Assembly: GCA_964542475.1 (NCBI GenBank)
Contig: CAZIUL010000007.1
Coordinates: 72,067-136,066 of the forward strand
DNA length: 64,000 nt
Origin: CAZIUL01 sp964542475
Lineage (GTDB): Bacteria; Planctomycetota; B15-G4; CAYZWU01
Reading direction: 5' to 3'
The notes beneath the pieces were generated by a model, which saw only the letters and a list, made by a program, of their open reading frames with translations, made no database searches and was not told the origin of the DNA. The position numbers and the translations under genes were made by a program. Positions within the stretch are counted from its first letter, which is position 1; each line of letters opens with the position of its first letter. Below are positions 51,654 to 60,100 of this stretch, in pieces.

Positions 51654-53057
51654 CTAAAGCCTCTTCTTCAAAACAAGCCTCCTTCCCTTGAGATCGAAGT
51701 TGTGGCTGTATTTGCGCCACCATGCGGAGTCTACCTGGTCCGGAACCTCTTCCAAGCTGTAGATGGTGGTGTCTTCGTACGGCGCGCCGGGGACGATGCC
51801 CGTCCCATTCGACCCACGTGGGTCGCTGTGGGTCGTGTCTATTTTGTATGAAGGCTTTTCTGGAAAGGCGGCAACACCGGACAGGCAGTTCGAACTCTCG
51901 CTCAAATCGGCACCATCCGAGGCGGTCCATTTCAACCCGTAAGGCGCATCCCCTTTCACCTGCAAAAGGCCGTCGTGAAGCAGGCTGTGGCAGCGGCCGC
52001 ATACGCAGACCTCGTTCTCAACCTCTGTGCGGCCGCCGTGGGACTTCCACTTGACGTGGTGTGAATAGAGCCCGCTGCTGTTGTTACACCCGGGCACAGC
52101 GCAGGCAGCGCCATCCCTGCCAAGAACATGCTGCCTGATGCGCGGAGTGTTGGGTTTGTCCCGCTCTTCCATCGGAACGGTCGGGGTGTCCGGTGTGGAG
52201 ATTGATGGGTCACGTGACCCACGTGGGTCGCGCGGGTTCGAGCGTGCCTGGCTGAACCGGTCTTTCTCCGCCCCCGCACTGTTTTTCGTTACGTTTACCT
52301 CCGCCGGCCCGCTATCGAGCTCTACAACCTCCGCGTCCTTTTTCCGCACCTCGACCTTGTCCGCGGGCACGCCCGCGGGCCCGTCATTTGTCATGACCCA
52401 TGCTCTTTCGCACTCGGAACAGCAATGGTAAACCACCTGAAAAGGTTTTCTCGATTCCTCCTCCTTTCCGTTCAAAGGACGCTCCAGGAAAGCCTTGGCC
52501 ATGAGCGTGAGCGCGGTCGACGAGTCCAGCTCGCTTCCGGAGGACGTGCGCAAACGGTCAAACGCTACCTTCCATACCGCATAGTCTTCGAGCGGAAGGT
52601 CAGCGATAACCTTGAGCTTGTTCCTGGAAAGCCCGTAAGGATCCCTTGGCGGGCTCTCGCCGTGTGACGCCCTGCTCACAGCCAGCTCAATCTGCCTGAG
52701 TGAACAGTTGAGCGCCATATCGATCCACTCCCTCTCGGTTTCCGCAGAAGCCACCCGGGTGAGCTCCCGCACAGCACTCCAGGAAAGCCTGCCTTCTGCA
52801 AACGCCTCATCCATCAATAAAAGCCCGTCAAGCGCCCTCGCGATCCGGATGAGTTCCCTTGTTTTTCGCGTGGGAATCTGAAGCTTCATCAGAGCAAAGT
52901 GCGCAGTGCTGGAAAAGCCGTACTTCTTGAAAAGCCCCCGCTGGTCAAAGTCGAGCAGGTAGAACCCAAGCGCCCGCTCCTCCAATCCGCATTTTCGGTT
53001 GTACCTGTTGATCCTGGATAGCAGCTTTTCCTCGCCAAGTCCTTTTGTTAAACGCAT
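51654..53057 (-). CDS. HNH endonuclease domain protein (DUF222-like)
   Basis: A 467-residue protein. The N-terminal half is helical with the DUF222-like arrangement found in many HNH proteins (FSSTAHFALMKLQIPTRKTR, GRLSWSAVRELTRVASAETE). The HNH domain is near residues 325-385: RQHVLGRDGAACAVPGCNN, then SHHVKWKSHGG and CVCGRCHSLLHDG, with Cys pairs for zinc and the catalytic His. The linker contains charged, Thr/Pro-rich sequence. Proteins of this type occur in several copies per genome and may be mobile. Start ATG 53057. No partner gene. Confidence 0.85.
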   Translation of the reverse strand: MRLTKGLGEEKLLSRINRYNRKCGLEERALGFYLLDFDQRGLFKKYGFSSTAHFALMKLQIPTRKTRELIRIARALDGLLLMDEAFAEGRLSWSAVRELTRVASAETEREWIDMALNCSLRQIELAVSRASHGESPPRDPYGLSRNKLKVIADLPLEDYAVWKVAFDRLRTSSGSELDSSTALTLMAKAFLERPLNGKEEESRKPFQVVYHCCSECERAWVMTNDGPAGVPADKVEVRKKDAEVVELDSGPAEVNVTKNSAGAEKDRFSQARSNPRDPRGSRDPSISTPDTPTVPMEERDKPNTPRIRQHVLGRDGAACAVPGCNNSSGLYSHHVKWKSHGGRTEVENEVCVCGRCHSLLHDGLLQVKGDAPYGLKWTASDGADLSESSNCLSGVAAFPEKPSYKIDTTHSDPRGSNGTGIVPGAPYEDTTIYSLEEVPDQVDSAWWRKYSHNFDLKGRRLVLKKRL

Positions 53058-53346
53058 AACACCCTCCCAATCATATTGTTGTAGCTTTTGAGATCCTCTC
53101 TGGCTTGCATTAAAGCACTATCCTAATTATACCCTAACATTGCCCTAACAACAAGGTGAAAATTGGGATTTTTGTTTTGAAAAAAAGGTGCGGCCATCAG
53201 AACAAAGGAAAAGTCGCGAAAAGAAGAAAACAGCGCTCACTCAGCCGCCGCAAGAAAACAAACCCGGTTCGATTTCATAATATCTGCCTTCTGTCCTCCT
53301 TCGCTTTGCCAGCATATTTTTGTACAATTCTTGGTGTGTGGCAACG

Positions 53347-55810
53347 ATGAAGCCAGGACATTCACAGCAGGGAAATAGTAAAGATATGGTTAGGGAATCG
53401 ATGCGGAACGATAACTCTGAGGATGTAACCTCTTCTGAAACTGAAGGAAATATACGTGAAGGGGGCAGTGACGGTCTTGGGAAACTGAAGAACGGCGAGT
53501 GCGTTCTCGGGGATTTCCGTATCCTGCGCAAGATCGGTTCGGGCGGTATGGGCGAGGTTTACGAAGCTGAGCAGGTATCGTTGAAGCGCAAGGTGGCCTT
53601 GAAGGTGCTCCCCTCACACTTAAGCTTCTCTGATGTGACGGTGAAGAGGTTCAAGCGGGAGGCGGAAGCCGGCGGCAGGCAGCGGCATCCCGGAATCGTA
53701 GCCATCTACGCAGTGGGAGAGCACGAGGGGTACCACTACATCGCACAGGAACTGGTAGAAGAAGGCCGGTCTGTGTCGGACCGGTTGGCTGAACTCCGCA
53801 AAACGAAAAAGCTGCCTATCGGCTACTTCCGCGAGGTTGCGGATATAGTAGCGAATACTGCGGATGCTCTACAGCACGCGCACAAATCCAAAGTGATCCA
53901 CCGTGATGTGAAGCCCTCGAACATCCTCCTGAAACCAGACGGCGCTCCTAAGGTGTCTGACTTCGGCCTTGCCAAGGTAGAAGGCGCTCTTGCCCTGTCT
54001 AGCACCGGCGATTTCGCTGGAACGCCGTACTACATGTCGCCTGAACAGGCCATGGCCCGGCGAATGGGAATCGACCATAGAACCGACATCTATTCCACCG
54101 GGGCAACACTTTACGAGATGCTCAGCCTGGAAAGGCCATTTAAAGGAAAAACATCCCACGAAGTATTCCAGAAAATAATGCTGCAAGAGCCCGTGGATCC
54201 GCGCAAGCTAAACCCAAGAGTACCCCGCGACCTTTCGGTAATATGCCTGAAAGCCATGGAAAAGAACCCCGACCACCGGTACCAGACTATGAAGGAGTTC
54301 GCAGCAGATCTCAATCGGTTCCTTTCGGGCGATGTAATCCAGGCAAAGCTTTCCGGACCCGGCACCCGGCTTTTGAAGTGGGTGAAGCGAAACCATAAAT
54401 TAACCACAACAATGAGCATAACCATGCTTATAGTTGTTATGGTAGTGGGACTATTTGCATTTTATGTGAACATGAAATCCACTGCTACCGGCATGGAGGA
54501 AGCGTTCGAGGCGGGCGACATCCGCGGGTTCTTTTCCAAGCTTGACAGCTTTACGCTTTCGTATGGATGGGGGATGCGGAACCGCTCACATGGTGCCTGA
54601 CATACTCGACTGGGCAACTTCTTCAAACGAATGTTCTTTTGGCAGCGATGCCCAGAGACTCGCGTTCGCGAGCGCGAGCTTTATACTAAACCGCGATAGG
54701 ATCTATGGCACCTGCGACAGCCTTTCACCGGACGAGTTCGCCGACTTGGTGAAAGGAACAGCAAAATACCTGGCGGACAAGAAAGCGGAGTTCAACCTTG
54801 TTAATTGGTGGGAACAAGAACACTTCAACCAAGGGTTGGGGTTTTTTCTACAATCGCTCGGCATGTTTAAAAAGTATGGAGAGAATTTAGAACCTCTTCG
54901 AAACTGCTCATTCGGTTTTTTTAAAAAGCACAGACAATTAGAACTCTTCTCGCTTTTCAGGAAGGAGGGAATAGAAACCACACTTTTGAACGGCCGGTAC
55001 ATAGACAACGGAACCTATATTGATATTGTGCCTGTTATTTTGGGTCACTGCTGTGCGTCTTACGATGATGAAAAGCTGAGTGAAAAGGTTTTGGAAAACT
55101 GCTTGGAACGGGCAAAGGACAATCCGAAAAAAAGGCATGAAATAGGGGCTTCTTTCAAGAAAGGCTATGAGAATACTGATAAGTCCAAGAAAAGCCTGGA
55201 TAATTGTATCGATGAAGAGAGCTACCTGAAATATGAAGGTGTTGACGATAAAACCGATAACAACGATATCGAGACGGTTATCCGCAATCCCGGCAAACGC
55301 GAACCCGCGCTGGCTGCCTGGGACTTTCGAGAGGAAAAAGTTCATATTGAGGGATCTGCGTGTGCGGAACTTAAAGCAAAGTTCAAAAAATACAAAGAAG
55401 CCATATATAGCACCGGTGAAAACAGATCACGCCTTGTATTCTTCAAACCGAACAGGTCCGAAATCACTCTCAAATTCTCCATCAACAAAAAGAAGGATTG
55501 CGAGTGCCTGCTTTTGTACCTGGACCACTGCATCGGCTACAGGGTTTACTTCCCCTTTGGAGGAACTGTCGAGATAGAAATCCTCCTGGACAACGTGATT
55601 CAATCCCGTTTCAAGGTTTACTGGAACGACTTCAACGTTTCAGAGCATCGAGCTCTCGACAAAACTCATTTCAGCTTCGACCTTCTCAAAAAAGGCACAC
55701 ACGAGATCACAATAAGGGTGGTCGATTCAACCACAACCTACTGGCTCAGGGAAGCCTGGCTGGAGGAACAGGAGATCGTGGCGGAGCAGCCAATGGGAAA
55801 GCGGCCATGA
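53347..55810 (+). CDS. Membrane-anchored Ser/Thr kinase, frameshifted near 54570
   Basis: Read as one gene with a single +1 frame change. Frame 1 (to 54600) gives a PASTA-less Hanks kinase: glycine loop IGSGGMGEVYEA, VAIK-type Lys in VALKVL, HRDVKPSNILL, DFGLAKVEGA, GTPYYMSPEQA, then a TM helix (LTTTMSITMLIVVMVVGLFA). Frame 2 (54542-55810) gives a soluble beta-rich domain (PDILDWATSSNECSF, LLLYLDHCIGYRVYFPFGG) with no independent start. A run of five G at 54569-54573 is where the frames meet: removing one G gives SYGWGCGTAHMVPDILDW. The true start is uncertain; ATG 53347 is used. It may be phase-variable or an assembly indel. Confidence 0.75.
54569..54573 (+). other. G5 tract at kinase frameshift
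   Basis: Between frame 1 ending ...SYGWGMRNRSHGA-stop and frame 2 starting with good coding at ...GCGTAHMVPD, the only simple slippery sequence is GGATGGGGGATGCGG. One G fewer restores one long frame. Either a sequencing or assembly error, a real mutation, or slippage used to switch the sensor part on and off. Confidence 0.6.
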
Positions 55811-55827
55811 CACCGGACGCGGTATTA
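55795..55827. repeat. 33-bp direct repeat, left copy
   Basis: GGGAAAGCGGCCATGACACC followed by GGACGCGGTATTA. It spans the end of the kinase-related frame and has a 31/33 match at 56721-56753. The copies bracket the HEPN-MNT pair. Confidence 0.85.
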
Positions 55828-55852
55828 TGATCCCATTTGCCCGTCTTCATTG

Positions 55853-56263
55853 TTAGATATTCCCCAGGCGGTCTATGACCGCGTCCCGGACCTTCTTGGC
55901 CAGTGAAACGGCATCCTCGGTTTCCCGTTGTGAAGGCTCTGGTATGTCACCCGGATAACGAACCTCGACCCCGTAGGGTGTCAAGACCGTTGCCGGCAGG
56001 AGCTCAGCAGCCAATTCCTCGTCAACTGTTTTCACGAAGTTGATAATCTCCCTGATGCTGTGAGTCTCGGGAAACTCCTTCTGCCGCCGGGTGAGATAGG
56101 CTTTCATGTATTTCTCGGCGGCTTGCTGTGAATGGAAGCATGATGGATAGAGCAGTGGCGGTTTTTGAGAAAGCAGACTCTCCGCGGCAGCGATATCCTG
56201 CTGGGCCTTGCGTAGCCACTCGCCAACGATCTTGAGGATGACCTCTTCCTCAGGCGGCCTCAT
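55853..56263 (-). CDS. HEPN-domain protein (toxin of HEPN-MNT)
   Basis: A 136-residue four-helix HEPN protein. It has LRKAQQDIAAAESLL, AAEKYMKAYLTRRQKEFPETHS and the late VEVRYPGD. R-x(4-6)-H candidate RNase residues lie in RRQKEFPETH. In MNT-HEPN pairs the HEPN protein acts as an RNase that is AMPylated by the MNT partner. The start ATG overlaps the stop of the MNT gene by 14 bp. Minus strand, 23 bp downstream of the left direct repeat on the map. Confidence 0.88.
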   Translation of the reverse strand: MRPPEEEVILKIVGEWLRKAQQDIAAAESLLSQKPPLLYPSCFHSQQAAEKYMKAYLTRRQKEFPETHSIREIINFVKTVDEELAAELLPATVLTPYGVEVRYPGDIPEPSQRETEDAVSLAKKVRDAVIDRLGNI

Positions 56264-56570
56264 AGATCACCTTCCCGTACTTGTTGGCCGGGTACGCTAT
56301 ACCGCCGATGACGTTCTTGCTGGCCTCGAACCATTCGGTGGAAATCACGAGAACGTCGAAGGGATAGCCAAGCCCGCTGAGCATTGCGTCGATCTCCACG
56401 CTTTTCTTGCGTTGATCGCCGGGGTCTCTCTCCACAATAAGCAGGTCAATGTCGCTGTCGCGGGTCATCCCGCCCGCGGCGGCGGAACCGAAAAGTATGA
56501 TCTTGTCCGGGGTAGCTGCTAAGAGAATCCGGCGGATGATCTCCTCCACTAAAGATTCATCAATTCCCAT
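56250..56570 (-). CDS. MNT-domain nucleotidyltransferase (antitoxin of HEPN-MNT)
   Basis: A 106-residue minimal nucleotidyltransferase. GSAAAGGMTRDSDIDLLIVE is the full GSxxxGxxxxxSDIDL signature. It overlaps the HEPN gene and is first in the pair. In characterised pairs it neutralises the toxin by adenylylation. Start ATG 56570. Confidence 0.92.
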   Translation of the reverse strand: MGIDESLVEEIIRRILLAATPDKIILFGSAAAGGMTRDSDIDLLIVERDPGDQRKKSVEIDAMLSGLGYPFDVLVISTEWFEASKNVIGGIAYPANKYGKVIYEAA

Positions 56571-56715
56571 GGCCGCCTCCTTGGCCGGTTATGAAAACCG
56601 CAACTTGACTCTATCGTTAACCAACAAGCCGCGGGAGAAGGATAGAAGTTCCAATCACCCACAGTCAAGCATAAAACTCGCGGTTCGGCAATTACGGAAA
56701 AAAGAGGACGAGTAA

Positions 56716-57048
56716 TCAAAGGGAAAGCGGCCATGACACCGGCCGAGGTATTACGGTATTACTTTTTTGTTCAAAAACCGATAGAGGGTGCACCCGGCGC
56801 CCACCCCAACTTGAGATCACAAATTGTGATCTCAAGTCCGTAACCTCTTGTGGAGTAAGCTGAAACATGAAATCACGGGGAAAGCGATCGCTATTACGTT
56901 TCACCGCCTGGACAAGGACTCTGGTTTCTACTCCGTAGAGAGAAGCCACACGACCTACAAGGATCGCGCGGGCCGGGCGGGTAGCTTGCGCAGTGCATCG
57001 TCTTCGTCTAAACGGAGCAAGCTGCCGGTTCGGATCCGCGCGGTCCAC
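56716..57048 (-). pseudogene. ORF6N-domain remnant
   Basis: The middle of this reading (VASLYGVETRVLVQAVKRNS, DRFPRDFMFQLTPQEVTDLR, SQFVISSWGGRR) is unmistakably the ORF6N DNA-binding domain of phage and mobile-element proteins. The usual N-terminal VxxIRGxRVxLD part is degraded, and after SWGGRR the expected YAFTEQG reads HPLSVFEQKSN and then runs into the direct repeat. It has lost both ends, so I call it a pseudogene. It marks this spot as an old insertion site. Confidence 0.75.
56721..56753. repeat. 33-bp direct repeat, right copy
   Basis: GGGAAAGCGGCCATGACACC followed by GGCCGAGGTATTA, two differences from the copy at 55795. It lies at the edge of the ORF6N remnant. Distance between copies is 926 bp, just containing the HEPN-MNT module. 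Confidence 0.85.
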
Positions 57049-57110
57049 ATGCTCCGCCGCCTCTGACTCTTCCTACACGCCAGTCTCCAACCTCCGGCCT
57101 ACAGCCTTCT

Positions 57111-60100
57111 TCACATTCCCCCCGCCCATTTCGCAAAAAGCTCGACCAGGTTCGGCTCCTGCTCACCCATGAACGTCCAGACCGCGGGCTGTTTCACGAG
57201 CGAGCGGAGGTGCGATAGCGGGGCTGAATGGGATGCGCGCGGCTGGATGGAATAGGTTGGGACCTCGTCGAGGAAGCACTCCCCGTACCCGCGGATACCC
57301 CCGAGCCCGACCACGAGCGATACAGCGTCCGGCTCCATGAGCGCGGCAAACATGGCGATCTGCGCTCCGCACGTGCCGCGGCCCACCACTGCAACGTGAG
57401 ACGAAACACTGTGCATGGCCCTTGCCGCGCAGGCCGCATCCCATCCCATTGCGAACGGGTCCGCTGTGCCGAGGTACGACATCAGGGTCGGATCAAGGCC
57501 AGGGAGCTCGCCGAAACCGCGCACATCGACAAGCAGGCAGGCGATACCGTTTTCGACGAGATCTACCACAGGGAACTCATCCAGCGCGGCGGCCTTGCCG
57601 TTTTCAGAGACGAGCACCACAACAGCCGCGGGTACCTCGCGCGGGCAGACAAGCACCCCGGGAACAATCAGGCCGGGCTCCGTTTCAAAGGTGATCCGGC
57701 GCATGGGTGAGCCGTCTGTAGGCTGCTTTTCATCGAACACGCCGATGTCGAGCTGCTCGCGCTCCGGAAGGCCGCCGTTGAGTTCCACCACCTCCTCGAA
57801 AGTAATCGGCTTTGCCCGGCTGAGGTTCGCCTTTGCAATGTCCCGCATGGTTGTGAGCCCGTCCGGCACCGCAGGTATGCAAAGAAGTTCCTCCGAGTCC
57901 GCGGGCTCGGTCTCAAACTCCGGCTCCTCAACGGGAGAGCCGTCACCTATCCCCAGAAGGTGCGCATCGAAAAAACCGATCATCGCCTCGCGCATCTCCT
58001 TTGAGTAGCCGTGCTCTCCCTCGAACACGAGCCATCCCGCGTCCTTCTCTCTTCCGTAGAGCGCCCACACCTCTTTCAGCTTCTCGCCGGTCAGGCGCGT
58101 GCCCTCGGGCGGAAACTCCCAGTCGTCGTCCGCGCCGATCACCAGCACAGGCGCGGGCGCGCGCAACGCGAGCATGTGCGCCCTGTCCCCCACCTGGAGC
58201 ATGCCGGGTACGTGGTTGCAGTTGCACCCGTTGTACGGGTTGCATTCCATGCTCGTGGCATAGCACACGGGTACCGCGCAATGAAGGCGCTCCTCCACCG
58301 AGAACGCGGCGAGCGTGGCATGCCCCCCGCCTGACGCGCCGGTGATGCCCACACGCGACATGTCAGCCTCGGGCCGCGTCTCAAGGTAGTCGACCGCACG
58401 CATGAGGTCCCACACGTAGATGCCGATCGCATTGGTCGACCCGAGGATCAGGCGCGGATCGAAGTGCGTTCCCGCGTAGCGCCTCTCGATGAGAGCGTCC
58501 CCCTCGAAGCTGTACCCCGGCGAATCCACGACCAGGGCGAGGTACCCGCGAAGAGCCTGGAAGATCGCGCGGGACTGGACCTCGGGCTGTGCCTTCTTCG
58601 ATGCCCAGTGGCCGTGCGGGTTCACGATCACGGGGTACCCGTCTCCGGGAGACGGCCCGTCCGGCACGTAAAGATGCGCTGTGACCGGGAAGCCCGGCCT
58701 GCTTTCGAACACGATTTTTTCGATCCTGTACCCGTCGCGCTCGAGCACGCCCGTCACCTTCGCGTTCAAAGCGCATCTTTCCGGCAACGGGTCCAGGCCG
58801 AAGCAGCGAAGCATCTCCTTTTTGAGGTCCGCGCGCTCCTCGTCCCATGCCTCGCTCGTGCCGGGAAACGGGCGCGCAGCTTTTGCCTTCACCTTTGCCT
58901 CGATAAAAGCTTTCATGATCGCGGGCCCATTGCCCTCGAGCACGTTATCATCCCACAGCCTGCCCGGCTTCGGCTCGAACGAATCCATGCCCTGCTCCTT
59001 CGCGACCACCTCGCCGAGCGTGAGAAAAGGGATCTCGTGCGCGTTCATCATGTCGATGAACACGGACGTGGCATAGTGCGCGCCCTCTGTTCCCGCGTCC
59101 ACGACCACGGCGGGCTTTTCCACGCCCCCGAGTTTGAGCAGGTGCACGAGCGCTTTTGCGCATTCCGGGAAGTGCATATTCTGCATTAGCCTTGCCTGCA
59201 CCATCCAGATCTCGCCCTTGCCCAGGACCTGCTTCGCCACGCCGCCGTTTCCGAAAACCTCCCAGCCCGCAGCAGGCACAAACGGCTGCCACATGATCTG
59301 GTCGGTCTCGATGGGGTCGAGCCCGAGCGCGCCGTCCGGGTCGAACCGCGCGACCGGGCGGTTCTCCAGCTTCGGCGGTCTGGGCAGCCATGTGAGCGGA
59401 AAGCGGCCGGATGTGTAGTCCTGCTGAAGCACGAGCAGTGTCATTCCGCGCTCGACCGCCTGGAGGAGCTTGCGCTGGATGGGCAGCTCGAAGCGGCGAT
59501 GGAAATCCCACGCGCGCGAGCACAGAAGCAGCATGCCGTGCTTCTGGGGATCGAGCACGTCAGGGTCGAGATAGGTCATCGCCTCCTGGCTCGTGTAGAT
59601 GGGCGGGGTCGGCCCTGCGCGGGCCGGGATGACCGTGTACGGCGTGCTTTTCTCCCAGCATGGGATGCGGCGGACCGCGCCGTTGTCACACGCGACATCC
59701 GCTGCGATCATGTGCCCGTGGTTCTCCCTCTGAAAGCGGGCAACGAAGCGCGCATCTTTAAAGGTCATGGCTGTCTTGTGGAAAAAGGTTGAGCTCGGCA
59801 GCGGCTTGTGCAGAAGCCATGCCTTGTCCAGGCACAGCGCAGGGATGGAGCAGAGAACCGAATCTCCGTCCATTCTCCAGGATAGGTGTGCGCTTGCGGG
59901 TACAGTGGCGCGACGCGGTCCGCCTGCGGGCAAGGCCTCCTCTGATATGCCTTCTTCTTGCGATCCCTCCCCTACAGCTACCTTCGCGGCTTCGGCGCGT
60001 ACCTTGGCGAGCTGGTCCCTCCAATGAAAGGTGTTGGTGTGCATTCTCAAGCGCTCGGTGAACGGGCGGTAAAAGGTTGCTTCCCCGGATTCGCAAAGAC

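Noticed and set aside
54598..54600. TGA at the end of the kinase frame as a fourth recoded stop
   Set aside because: The good coding sequence continues in a different frame, so this is a frameshift and not a readthrough case.
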